Assembly (NCBI RefSeq): GCF_037176765.1
Contig: NC_090034.1
Coordinates: 20,741,375 to 20,805,374 of the forward strand
Origin: Anolis sagrei
Taxonomy: Eukaryota > Chordata > Lepidosauria > Squamata > Anolidae
Length of the DNA: 64,000 nucleotides
Reading direction: 5' to 3'
Shown here: positions 11,465 to 27,100 of the stretch, in pieces
Layout: each line of letters begins with the position of its first letter
Position numbering within the stretch: position 1 is the stretch's first letter
Translations under genes and position numbers: made by a program
The notes under the pieces: model-generated
The model's database searches: none
Told to the model about the DNA's origin: nothing
The model's input: the letters and a program-made list of their open reading frames with translations, nothing else

Positions 11465-14385
11465 AGATTGTAGTTTGTAACAAGGACCAAGTACCAAAAG
11501 CACAATAATCCCAATTAAACAGCTCAAGGGAAGATCTCAGGGGCTAACATATCTTTACACTAATGCACAGAGCATGGGAAATAAACAAGACGAACTCCAA
11601 CTTTTAGCACAACACCACAAATATGATATCATAGGGATCACTGAAACCTGGTGGGATGACTCCTATCGCTGGAATGTAGATATCGAGGGGTATAACCTCT
11701 TTCACAGAAACCGAACAAAGGGGAGAGGAGGCGGAGTAGCCTTATATGTCAAAAACTCTTATGCTGCAGAAGAGATTCAAGACAGCAATCTGGGAAACCA
11801 GCTTGAAATCATCTGGATAAGAATCAAGGGAACTGGGACTCAAAAAGATGTCGTTGTAGGCGTCTACTACAGACCCCCAAGCCAGGAGGAAGAACTTGAT
11901 GAAGTCTTCTGCCAACAGTTGACCAAACAGGCACAGAGAAGAGATGTAGTCATGGGCGATTTCAACTATCCCGATATTTGCTGGAAAACAAACTCGGCCA
12001 AGAGTACAAGGTCCAACAAATTCCTCGCTTGCCTTGCAGACAATTTCATGGTCCAGAAGGTAGAAGAGGCAATAAGGGGATTGGCTACTCTTGATCTCAT
12101 CCTAACAAATGCGGAGGACCTGATCGATGCGGTCGAAGTGGTAGGATCCTTAGGGGCAAGTGACCATGTGCTCCTGCAATTTGAGGTACAAAGGAAGGCC
12201 GAAACTAAGACAAGTCAAACCCGCATTTTGGACTTTAGGAGAGCTGATTTCCAAAAAATGAAGGAAATGCTGAGCAGCATTCCGTGGACACAGATACTAA
12301 AAGACAAGGGAGTTACGGATGGATGGGAATTTCTCAAGAGTGAAATACTCAAGGCGCAATTGCAAACCGTGCCAACAAAGAGAAAAAATAGGACAAGTGC
12401 AAAGAAGCCAGAATGGATGTCCAAAGAACTTCTAACTGTGCTAAGACACAAAAGAGACATGCACAAGAAGTGGAAAAAGGGAGAAATCACCAAAGAAGAA
12501 TTCAAACAAATAGCCAACACCTGTAGGGAAAAGGTCCGCAAGGCTAAAGCAAAAAACGAGCTCAGACTTGCCAGGGACATTAAAAACAATAAAAAGGGCT
12601 TCTATTCTTATGTCAGTAGAAAAAGGAAAAACAAGGAGGCGATAGGACCTCTTCGAGGAGAAGATGGGGCAATGCTGACAGGGGATAGGGAAAAGGCAGA
12701 ACTACTTAATGCCTTCTTTGCCTCGGTCTTCTCACAAAAAGAGAGTCTTCAACCTCAGCAAGATGGAGTGGATGAGGGATTGGAGGACATCCAACCCCAA
12801 ATTGGGAAAGAAGTCATCCAGGAATACCTGGCCGCTCTTAATGAGTTCAAGTCCCCAGGGCCAGATCAACTACACCCCAGAGTATTGAAGGAACTAGCGG
12901 AAGTCATTTCGGAACCATTGGCAACCATCTTTGAGAGTTCTTGGAGAACGGGAGAAGTTCCAGCAGATTGGAGGAGGGCCAATGTGGTCCCAATCTTCAA
13001 GAAGGGAAAAAAGGATGACCCAAACAACTACCGTCCGGTCAGCCTCACGTCGATACCGGGCAAGATTCTGGAAAAGATTGTTAAGGAAGCGGTCTGCAAA
13101 CACTTAGAAACAAATGCAGTCATCGCTAATAGTCAACATGGATTTATCAAAAACAAGTCATGCCAGACTAATCTGATCTCTTTCTTCGATAGAGCTACAA
13201 GCTGGGTAGATGCGGGGAATGCCGTGGATGTAGCGTACCTGGATTTCAGTAAGGCCTTCGACAAGGTCCCCCATGACCTTCTGGCAAGGAAACTAGTCCA
13301 ATGTGGGCTAGGCAAAACTATGGTGAGGTGGATCTGTAATTGGTTAAGTGGACGAACACAGAGAGTGCTCACTAATGCTTCCTCTTCATCTTGGAAAGAA
13401 GTGACAAGTGGAGTGCCGCAGGGTTCCGTCAAGGCCCGGTCCTGTTCAACATCTTTATTAATGACTTAGATGAAGGGCTAGAAGGCATGATCATCAAGTT
13501 TGCAGACAACACCAAATTGGGAGGGATAGCCAATAGTCCAGAGGACAGGAGCAGAATTCAAAACGATCTTGACAGATTAGAGAGATGGGCCAAAACTAAC
13601 AAAATGAAGTTCAACAGTGACAAATGCAAGATACTCCACTTTGGCAGAAAAAATGAAATGCAAAGATACAGAATGGGGGACGCCTGGCTCGAGAGCAGTA
13701 CGTGTGAAAAAGATCTTGGAGTCCTCGTGGACAACAAGTTAAACATGAGCCAACAATGTGATGTGGCGGCAAAAAAAGCCAATAGGATGTTGGCCTGCAT
13801 CAATAGGAGCATAGTGTCTAGATATAAGGAAGTAATGCTACCCCTCTATTCTGCTTTGGTTAGACCACATCTGGAATATTGTGTCCAATTGTGGGCACCA
13901 CAATTCAAGAGAGATATTGACAAGCTGGAATGTGTCCAGAGGAGGGCAACTAAAATGATCAAGGGTCTGGAGAACAAGCCCTATGAGGAGCGGCTTGGGG
14001 AGCTGGGCATGTTTAGCCTGAAGAAGAAAAGGCTGAGAGGAGATATGATAGCCATGTATAAATATGTGAGAGGAAGCCACAGGGAGGAGGGAGCAAGCTT
14101 GTTTTCTGCTTCCTTGGAGACTAGGACGCGGAACAATGGCTTCAAACTACAAGAGAGGAGATTCCATCTGAACATTAGGAAGAACTTCCTGACTGTGAGA
14201 GCCGTTCAGCAGTGGAACTCTCTGCCCCGGAGTGTGGTGGAGGCTCCTTCTTTGGAAGCTTTTAAGCAGAGGCTGGATGGCCATCTGTCAGGGGTGATTT
14301 GAATGCAATATTCCTGCTTCTTGGCAGGGGGTTGGACTGGATGGCTCATGAGGTCTCTTCCAACTCTTGATTCTATGAAATAAAA
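11465..14385 (+). mobile_element. CR1 LINE, nearly complete ORF2
   Basis: Non-LTR retrotransposon of the CR1 clade. The ORF (11574-13469, then 13391-14302) encodes an APE-type endonuclease (ITETWWDD, GVYYRPPS, GDFNYPDI, SDHVLLQFE) followed by a reverse transcriptase (KSPGPDQLHPRVLKELAE, NNYRPVSLTSIPGKILEKIV, AYLDFSKAFDKVPHDLL, GVPQGS, FADN). The frame is open upstream of the first Met (LTYLYTNAQS), so the element is 5'-truncated only near the ORF2 start. One frameshift lies at ~13425-13440, just after GVPQGS, and the RT active site reads FADN instead of FADD. The 3' end is the usual CR1 tail with GATTCTATGA at ~14380. It is inactive but young, placed between NDUFB10 and RPS2. Confidence 0.95.
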
Positions 14386-14389
14386 AGTG

Positions 14390-14533
14390 TGAGGTTTAGA
14401 AACCTGCTGGATGGCCATCTGTTGGGAGGGATTGGATGTTTTCCTGCCTGATAGAAGGGTTGGACTAGATAGCCCAGGGGTCCCTTCCAATTCTATGGTT
14501 GTATTATTAAGCTGAGGCTGGATGGGCTTGGAT
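14390..14533 (+). mobile_element. CR1 3'-tail fragments
   Basis: Two further CR1 tail pieces follow the long CR1. The second is interrupted by the hAT element that begins at 14534 and resumes at 15321 with GTTTGAATGGTCCCTTCCAA. Confidence 0.75.
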
Positions 14534-15320
14534 CAGCGTTTCTCAACCTGGGGGTCACGAGGGAGTTTCAGAGGGGTTGCCAAAGACTATCAGAAAACAT
14601 ATTTCTGATGGCCTTAGGAACCCCTCTGGCAGAGAAGGCTGAAGGTGGGCTTGTGCGGGGCGAGGCAGAGCGTGTGAGACTGGAGGGAGGTTCACGCCAG
14701 CAATTCCCTTCAAGGCATGGGGTTCTGGTGGTGAGTTTGGCCCAATTCTATTGTTGGTGGGGTTCAGAGTGCCCTTTGATTGAAGGTGAACTATAAATCC
14801 CAGCAACTACAACTCCCAATTGCCAAGCTCTATTTCCCCCAAACTCCACTAGTGTTCACATTTGGGCGTATTGAGCATCCATGCCAAGTTTGGTCCACAT
14901 CCATCATTTGAGTCATGTTCTCTGGATGTAGGTGAACTACAACTCCAAACCTCAAGGTCAATGCCCACTAAACCCTTCCAATATTTTCTGTTGGTAATGG
15001 GACTTATGTGTGTCAAGTTTGGTTCAATTCCATTGTTGGTGGAGTTCAGTGTTTTTGTTTTTAGATTACTATAAATCCCAACTACAACTCCCATATATCC
15101 TCCCAAGCCCACCAGTATTCAAATTTGGGCATATCGGGTATTTGTTCCAAATTTGGTCCAGTGAATAAAGATCCTGCCTATCAGATATTTACATTACAAT
15201 TCATAACAGTAGCAAAATTACAGTTATGAAGTAGCAATAAAAATGTTATGGTTGGGGGTCACGACAACATGAGGAATTGTATTAAGGGGTTGCGATATTA
15301 GGAAGGTTGTGAAACACTGG
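14534..15320 (+). mobile_element. SPIN-like non-autonomous hAT transposon
   Basis: Begins CAGCGTTTCTCAACCTGGGG and ends with GGAAGGTTGTGAAACACTG, terminal inverted repeats of hAT type. Interior text TATTTCTGATGGCCTTAGGA, TTATGAAGTAGCAATAAAAA and GGTTGGGGGTCACGACAACA matches the SPIN (Space Invaders) family as I remember it. Flanking 8-mers GCTTGGAT and GTTTGAAT look like a decayed target-site duplication. It is inserted into a CR1 tail, so it is younger than that copy. No transposase is encoded. Confidence 0.82.
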
Positions 15321-15329
15321 TTTGAATGG

Positions 15330-15730
15330 TCCCTTCCAACTCTATTGAGTCTATGTATGGCCAGCCCAAGTCCTCAATGTTGAGAAGTGCTGCCAATGAC
15401 AGCCAATCAGCATTAGTCTAAAAAGCCTCCCATGCTAAGGCTACTCAATGCGTGCTGTCTCCGAGCATGTGCAGAGTTCTTTCTGCCCATCTCCCACTCT
15501 TGTGCATCTGCTTCTACCAGTAGCGACTGCCATTCGTGCAAGTAGGCAATACACTTGTGTTCTTACAGAAGAAAGCTCTTTATTATTATCTTTATGGGCT
15601 TCATTACAAACACTGCTGCCCATACGGTAAACATTTTCTTCCCCATAAAGACTGCTGGCCAATTGAAAGAACCCACCAAATCAAAGAAGTATTTGACAGA
15701 CTAGTTTTAAAAATCGCTTGGTTCTGATAT
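15330..15730. other. Intergenic between CR1/SPIN and RPS2 3' end
   Basis: No gene recognised. A CR1 tail remnant runs to ~15360, followed by ordinary sequence with small open frames that show no family resemblance. Confidence 0.5.
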
Positions 15731-15736
15731 TTTATT
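15731..15736 (-). terminator. RPS2 poly(A) signal
   Basis: AATAAA on the minus strand (TTTATT on the plus strand) lies 30 bases beyond the RPS2 stop codon, giving the very short 3'UTR typical of ribosomal protein genes. Confidence 0.88.
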
Positions 15737-15765
15737 GAACATTTTCGTCTTAAAAGCGTTTCCTC

Positions 15766-20253
<4,488 letters not shown>

Positions 20254-20603
20254 TTGCTGCCAAAAGGAAAAAAAGACATAGGAATCATCATTTCATTACA
20301 AGCCTCCGCGTCCAACTCATTCCCATCAAGGGCCACATCAGGTTGCCTTCAAACCTTTTCACTCAGGCAGGCTTTTAAAGGTTTTTAAGATCAAGACATG
20401 GGATGCTGTGATTTTAGTTTTGAATAGGTTTCCAATCAGTTGTAAGGATGTTAACTGTTAATTTTAATTAATTGCATTGATGTTTAAGTCTATTTCAATA
20501 TTTCTACATATTTAGATTGTAAATTGCATTGAAATGCTTTTAATTGAGTTGATTAGTCTCTCCTTTATGAAGAGAAAAAGCGGGGTATAAATAAGCGTAA
20601 TAC

Positions 20604-20953
20604 TACAGGCAGTCCTCAAGTCACAAAGATAGGTCCTAAGTCGAAACGGGTACATTTTTAAGCGTAACCCCAACCAATCACATATACAGCTGTGGTGTTT
20701 GTTTTGCTGTCTGTTCCTCTGTTAAAGATTTCCCCTCACTTTTTGTCTCTGTGAGATTTTGATTTTGGAAAATATGGCTTGTTATGGAAACAAGGATTAG
20801 TGATAAAGCTTTAGCAGAGACCCCTTTTTCCCATGATTACTCTTCCAGAAGTTAATGTCTCATTTTTTGGGGAGAGGGGGCAGTTTTCTCTCACTTCCTG
20901 ATGTCTCAACCCTGTATGTAAGTCAGAGGTTTGTAATTTGGGGACTGCCTGTA
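20604..20953. mobile_element. MITE with TACAGGCAGTCC inverted ends
   Basis: Starts TACAGGCAGTCCTCAAGTC and ends GGGGACTGCCTGTA. A second member at 42179-42621 has the same ends and shares CTCTCACTTCC-type interior. The outer TA may be the target duplication. In RPS2 intron 1. Confidence 0.8.
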
Positions 20954-20959
20954 ATAACA

Positions 20960-20990
<31 letters not shown>

Positions 20991-22690
20991 GGCCATTGAT
21001 ACAAAGGGCCAACTATAATTTCCTTCTATAGCAGTCAGTCCTCTTTAGTTCTTAACTGATGATTCTTGGTCAATTGGATTACATTTGTAATAGTCTTTAA
21101 GGATTTTAACTGGTTACTTTTTAATAACATTAATATTTAATTTTGCTTCTATATTTTTTAATTGTATTTCATTTGGTTGTACTGTGAGCTGCTTCAAGTC
21201 TCTTTTGTAGAGAGAGAAAGTGGAGTATAAATAAACACTTGCATTCTGGATCAACTGATCCAGGCCACAAAAGGCAAATTCTAAACTTGCGTCCTTTGTT
21301 TAATCTGTTTCTGTATTTTAATACGCAATTTATAGAAATACATTTTAGTATGTGTATTTGTAGTATTTTTACAATGTTTTATGTGTTTTAATTATTCTGT
21401 AACCTGCCTCAAATCATGAGGAGAGGCAGGTACAAAATACAATTATTATTAAGCGAAATCCATGGCATGGCTACAAATAAACAGAAAATGGCGAAGCTAC
21501 CCTTAGTAGGTAATACATGAGAAAAATTAGACTTTGGGGATCCATTTTAGAAAACAATATTGTTAAGAGAACATCCTTGTGCGTTTCATGGGATTTACTT
21601 CCAAATACAATTATAAAATGGGACATATTTACAAAGATATAATTAAAACCTGATCAATACACTTCAAGAGTAAAGGTAATGGTTCTTTGCTTTAAATCAG
21701 CACATTTCTAGGATCTTCATAATGTATTTTTAATCCCTTATTTCACTTTATTGTGGAAAACATTGTTGAAATTAAAATAACCGATTTTTCTTTTAAGCCT
21801 TGCAATTTTCTTTAGTTTTCACACTTACTTTTGGGGTATTATTAATAACATATTTAATAAAACCCATTTTACTCCTATATATGGGGTTTTAAGAGTCTAT
21901 TTCCATGTCAAATCCAGAAAACTATACATTGTCTTTAGTCAATTCAATATTAAAACTTCAGCATTGCTTATTCATCGAAACAATATTTCAAATAATTTTG
22001 TCCATGCATCCAATTTTGTTGATATTGATTCATCTAACAAAGGCTACAAATATGGCTCTATTTTTGCACAGTCTGGATTCCCAGATGCGAGCTATTCAAC
22101 TTGTATTTTAAAATAATCAAAGTAAAGCATTCTAAGCTTGCTGTAAATGATTATATTATATTTATTTATACTCCGCTTTATCTCCCCAAAGGGAACTCAA
22201 AGTGGCTTGACGTAAAAGCATTAGCCCAGGATTTAAAATATACAAATATCAAAACATAACTAAACACAAACAGCAGTTAAAAAAATCAGTTAAAATCCTA
22301 TAAAAAAGGATCTTCAATATTATTCTTCCCAGGTCCCTTCTACACTGCTGTATAATCCAGATTACCAAAGCAGATAATCCAGTTCAAATCTAATCTGGAT
22401 TTTATATGGCAGTGTAGGAGCCCAGAAACCAACCCAATAAGAAATAATCCAGTTTTTCCTGATCAATTTAGCACTCCCATGGCCTACTAATCCAGATGAT
22501 TCATGCCTTGTATATATTAAGGCCTTAGTAGGCCCAAAACAAAGGATCCACGTCTGAATGCAGCCTTGAACCCGTGTCTAACAGCTCCCGGGGAAATAAA
22601 TACAGATAACATCCTCATTTTGAACTCCTTAGGAAACTGACAACCATTCCCAACCCGCGAGAGTCGATTTAAACGCGCGATGGCAGCGGA
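20954..22690. other. RPS2 intron 1, no gene seen
   Basis: AT-rich sequence with two LINE-tail-like segments (~21120-21235 and ~22150-22330) and an older palindromic repeat around 22330-22520 ('ctacactgctgtataatccagatt...'). No open frame or RNA gene is supported. Confidence 0.5.
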
Positions 22691-22800
22691 TTCCCCTTTC
22701 CGCCGGCTCTTTGACAAAACCCCTCACTTACGTGATCTCGATTAGAAGGCCGAAAGCCTGCGGCCGAAAGTATTTATTCACCGCAAACTCTCGCGAGATT
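22690..22800 (-). promoter_or_regulatory. RPS2 promoter and non-coding exon 1
   Basis: On the minus strand CTTTCGGCCTTCTAATCGAG begins at ~22756 with a C plus pyrimidine run, a TOP-like start, and reaches a donor GTAAGTG at 22731. This defines a ~25-nt non-coding exon 1 (22732-22756). Upstream, TCTCGCGAGA at 22789-22798 is the palindromic element common in bidirectional housekeeping promoters. Confidence 0.65.
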
Positions 22801-22886
22801 TTCCTCACGGCGGACCGGACGCGCAGCCGCAGAAGGTTTGTTATATGGCGATGCTGGTGTTGGGAACCCCATACCGAGCATGGGTC

Positions 22887-22894
22887 TATAAAAA
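22887..22894 (+). promoter_or_regulatory. TATA box of divergent transcript
   Basis: TATAAAAAGG stands 28 bases upstream of a TOP-like CTTCCT at 22915, on the strand opposite to RPS2. Spacing is ideal for a TATA-driven start. Confidence 0.7.
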
Positions 22895-23099
22895 GGCCTC
22901 TGGAAAGCGGCCCACTTCCTGTCTGCACGTGGCCACGAGGTAAGTTGTGTTTAGGAGAGGAGTCTAGCAATGTATAGCAGGGCGAAGATATGTGTGTCCA
23001 TGCCTAGGGGGTTGGAGGGCTTTATCCAGGTTAAAAATCCAGGTATTTGGTCCAAATCTTAGAAAAGTTACAGTGGGAGGACTACAGCTCCCAGAATCC

Positions 23100-23160
23100 C
23101 CTACTTGACTGGGCTGCTGGGAGTTGTAGTCCATTAAGGTCACATTTTAAAACACTTTGG
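23100..23160. mobile_element. Foldback MITE remnant
   Basis: GGGAGGACTACAGCTCCCAG at ~23070-23095 and CTGGGAGTTGTAGTCC at ~23117-23132 form an inverted pair around CCCCTACTTGACTGG. This is a common short repeat in reptile DNA. Confidence 0.5.
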
Positions 23161-23419
23161 ACTTTGGCAGGCTTCTAAATTATTCCTATTACAATATAAT
23201 TATATCTTATAGTTGTAATATTATGATGTTGTGATGAGTGCATTATCTATCCATCATTCAGAGTAACTCTTTCCAAACGTGCTGGTTTTATCTCAGTATT
23301 ACTAATAATAATGATAATCTAATAATAACCCTTGCAATAATATCCAAATACTATATTATAATTATTATTATAATTAAATAATTATAATATCCAAATACTG
23401 ATATATAATAAAGCCTGAC

Positions 23420-23605
23420 TGCTCATTGGAGGGAAGGATAGTAGAGGCCAAGATGAAGTACTTTGGCCTCATCGTGAGAAGACAGGAAAGCCTAGAGAAG
23501 ACAATGATGCTGGGGAAAATGGAAGGAAAAAGGAAGAGGGGCCAACCAAGGGCAAGATGGATGGATGGCATCCTTGAAGTGACTGGATTGACCTTGATTC
23601 CTATC
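23420..23605 (+). mobile_element. LINE ORF fragment
   Basis: The plus strand can be read as KYFGLIVRRQESLEKTMMLG followed by KRKRGQPRARWMDGI, a motif set near the C-terminus of many non-LTR reverse-transcriptase ORFs. It is an isolated fragment. Confidence 0.7.
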
Positions 23606-23699
23606 TAAAGAATCATAATAATACTAATATCATCATCATAATACCCAAATAATAATATCTGAAGAATACAATTAATGTTATCCTAATAATAGGAATATT

Positions 23700-24250
23700 A
23701 TAATAATAACTTTATTTGTTTTCTGTCCAATCTCCCCAGGGGGACTCAGGACGGATTCCAACGACAGAAAGCAAATATTCAATGCCTATACAATAAGAAA
23801 TAGAAGTACATTAACCGACCACCCAAGTCCCAAAAAAGTGATTGTATATCACTTTAAACGCACATAAGTCAAGTTTACACCTACATAACAAATCAAACAA
23901 CCAAGCAACCCACTTAAAAATTAATTTAAATTATATCTAATATAAAAACATAAATCTGACTTCACAAAGAATTCACAAGAATCAATAAGTTAATTTTAAA
24001 TGATGTTAAAATTCACTGTAGTTACCTGGAATATCAGGAAACCTACCCAGCCAACAAGCTAGAGCATAAAACAAATTCCAGACGGCAATCTTTTGGCTGG
24101 ATGCAATCAACTAATCCTTCTCTCTGTGTGCCTGATGTCCAAACAGTCATAATAATATACAAATATTAATATCCAAAGAATCATAATATTTCCAAAAATA
24201 ATACTAATATCCAAAGAATCATAAATAATATCCTAATTATTATATCTTTA
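23700..24250 (+). mobile_element. LINE 3'-tail and AT-rich sequence
   Basis: AACTTTATTTGTTTTCTGTCC then TCCCCAGGGGGACTCAGGAC is the recurring L2-like tail pattern. The remainder to 24250 is AT-rich with CAATAAC/AATATCC repeats. No gene. Confidence 0.5.
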
Positions 24251-24790
24251 TGATTAGAATATTCTAATAATAATATCTAAATAATAATGCTGGACTTTCA
24301 TTGGGAGTTGAGCACAGAATTGCATGGGGAAAAAACGAAAGGTTCCTAAAACACTTTTATTATTAAATCCCTGAATAATCGAATTTGCAGAAGTCCAACC
24401 TGTAGATTTTGCCTCTTGAGGCACTGTCTGAAAATCGCCTTTGGCCTCTTCAGTGGCTTTGGGTGAGATATCGGTGCCCACAGCAAAGGGAACGTTTAGC
24501 TTATTGCCCTCAAGCATGAGGAGTGTGCAATAAAACCCATGTTCCTATATGCTACATGAGGGGGAAGAGCCTTGTATAGCATTCAAAAATTAAGCATCTC
24601 AAACCAAACTTCAGAATCCCCTCTGGAAGAGAGGGCAGAATATAAGTAAAGTTTTAATATGAATTATTATTAGTACTAATTAATGATAATGATTTCCCCC
24701 CTTCAGGATCCAAGAGAGGACTGCAGCTCAAAAAGTTGGAGAACCTTGAATGCAGTGAGAGCAGAAGAAGAGCGCCATGGAAATAAATAG

Positions 24791-26719
24791 ACTAGGCTTC
24801 TGGCTGAAGAAGAATTCAATTTATTGTATCCAGAACAGAATCATAGAATAATAGAGCTGGAAGAGAACACATAGGCCATCTAGTCCAACCCACTGCATGC
24901 ACTCATACGCATATATACACAACATACATATATATATGTATATTCATATTCACATACACTTATAATGCTCCAAATTGTCCATACAGGAGGCTGCAATAAT
25001 GACACCTTTGCTTCCTGATTGCTTATTTTATTTGCAATATTTATATACCACTTTTCTCATCCCTGGGGAGGGACACAAAACAGTTTACAAAAAACACTCG
25101 CAAAATTCAATGCCTTACATATATAAACTACAACATTAATCAAACAGCATATGACTAAGCATGAAATACAATAGGACAAATTCACCATAAGATAATAGAA
25201 CATTTAAACATGAGGTATAAAAATTTTAAAAAACTAATAAAAATACTAAAATCACATGATTTGAACTTGTGGATTCGCATTTTGTTTCATGCACAGAATT
25301 ATTTTTTAAATGTTGTAGATGTCTGTATTGTCTATCACTTAGCACTTTATATTTACATTCTCTGTGCATTTACCTAGGGTGCTGTATTGATTTTATGGAT
25401 TTTTTAACTTGATTCTACTTTAATAGAGGTTGTTTTATCCAATTTATACACCTGGTTTATATAATGTTATTATTTTCATGTTGATGTATTTTATTTTATG
25501 TATGACATCTTTGTGTGCTATTTTGTAATAAAGATTTGTAATAAATTTATAAAGTTTTATAATTATTAATGAAATAAAAAATAAATCTCTTGTTTGAACT
25601 TGTGTCTTCTACCATTTGTCAGTAAATATTTCATGTCTTTTAAATTGGTTTTAATCTTTGTGGTTTTTCTATACATTATAGCTATTCTCAATACGCTTCT
25701 GACACAATAAATAAAATAAATGACTCTTGTAGGTTTAATTCTCTTAATGCTTATAGTGTGCTTTGGAGTATTTTTAGAGGGGGGGAGTGAGACACAATAA
25801 ATATAATAATACAAAAATTAAAGTAACGTAATATCCTAACTAATATACTAATAATAATTTCCCAATAATATTCAAATAAGAATATCCAGATAATATCCAA
25901 ATAATAATACTATGCATGTTATCAATATATCACAACATCCTATTTTTAACTGCATTTTCTGAATATATTGATCTTTTAATACTTATAGTCTACTTTGAAG
26001 CATTTTAAGGGAGAAAAGCACTATATAAAGAAACATAAAATAAACTTTCACACCTCACTCCAACAGACAAGAGCTCTTTGTCCCACCCTGGTCATTCCAC
26101 AGATATATAAACCCTTTTTCCTAGTTCCAACAGACCTCACAACCTCTGAGGATGCTTGCCATACATGCAGGCAAAACGTCAGGAGAGAATGCTTCTAGAC
26201 CATGGCCATATAGCCCGAAAAAACCTACAACAACCCAAACATAAAATAATATTGAATATATAAACATCCAAATAAGAACAAGAATATCCAGCAAAGGATA
26301 TTCTTTGCTGGATATCCCAATAGTAATATCCTAATAATAATACTATTCGTGTCATTAATATATCACAGCTTCCAGTTTTTAACCCCATCACCTGAATTGG
26401 TTACTATTTTTCAATCTGTTGTTCCATGTCTCAATCCAAAAGCACTCCCAAGTGGCCAGATACTGGTCAAAGGACATCTAATCAACTACCAAACTCACAA
26501 ATTTTGTATTCTGTATTTGTATTTTTGTATTTTGTCTGTTTGTTTCCTTTGTCCTGTTAGAAATGTAATATAATTGACTGGTTGCTGATGACTCGATAAA
26601 TAAAATAAAAAAATCCAAAAGAGCCCGGAAGTCGAGGTGAAGAGTGTTTCTTTCACAGAAGTTTCCAAATCTTTTCATGCTTCTATGTTCACCTCAATTT
26701 TGGAAGCCGGAGGAAAACT
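24791..26719. other. Intergenic AT-rich space between ncRNA and TBL3
   Basis: Contains a CR1 tail remnant (~24838-24895), (CA)n/(TA)n (24900-24960), an L2-like tail (~25020-25200) and AATATCC-type low-complexity DNA (25800-25920, 26240-26340). A repeat with CCTCTGAGGATGCTTGCCAT / GTCAGGAGAGAATGCTTCTA is at ~26085-26235. No RNF151-like RING gene is recognisable here. Confidence 0.6.
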
Positions 26720-26729
26720 TTGAAACGGG

Positions 26730-27100
26730 CCCGGAAGTTGTTCCGGGGGTGGTTTCCTCTTACACTTTATAGCTCTATATCTGCCTGCGCTACCGCTGCG
26801 CGCCGGAAACCAGCGGCTCGTGCGCCGAAAGCCAGCCTCTCATACCGGAAGCACGTGTGTGAGAGACCACCAGAAAGGGTGAAACAGGGCAAGAGAGATG
26901 TCGGCTTCGAGCTCCTCGACGACTTTTAAAACTAAGTAAGGGGAGAAAAAGGGAGAGAGTGGGGGAGAGGTTAGGGTTGCCATGGAGACGCTGTTGCCAC
27001 GACGACGACGATGGGGCGCCTCTCCATCTGTTGTGAGAGCAAAAGGGGCGCGTGACGTCACCGGCGGGAGCTACCGGGGTGCCTCTGCGCATGCGCGGGG
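26730..27100 (+). promoter_or_regulatory. TBL3 promoter region
   Basis: CpG-rich. Upstream of the ATG are ETS-type CCGGAAG motifs (26731, 26845) and a CACGTG E-box (~26851-26856). Within intron 1 are a perfect CRE TGACGTCA (27053-27060) and an NRF-1-like TGCGCATGCGCG (27086-27097). No TATA box is seen. Confidence 0.6.

Larger units (their letters stand above)
22915..24790 (+). ncRNA. Putative two-exon snoRNA-host-like non-coding RNA
   Basis: Inferred exon 1 is 22915-22939, from the TOP-like CTTCCTGTCTGCACG to CACGAG, followed by the consensus donor GTAAGT. A strong acceptor (TTTCCCCCCTTCAG) ends at 24706. The short exon 2 that follows has no long open frame and an AATAAA at 24782-24787. Mammals carry SNHG9, a small TOP-type snoRNA host gene, between RPS2 and RNF151/TBL3 in this orientation, so this is a candidate orthologue. 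A non-repetitive, hairpin-rich block at ~24390-24600 near the end of the intron is where a snoRNA would be expected. Transcription itself is not shown by the sequence. Confidence 0.45.

Noticed and set aside
12215-14175. Antisense open frames across the CR1
   Set aside because: Shadows of the LINE ORF; no independent features.
24254-24517. 87-codon minus-strand frame (NKLNVPFAVGTDISPKATEE)
   Set aside because: Not similar to any family I know, no splice signals around it; more likely part of the non-coding intron block.
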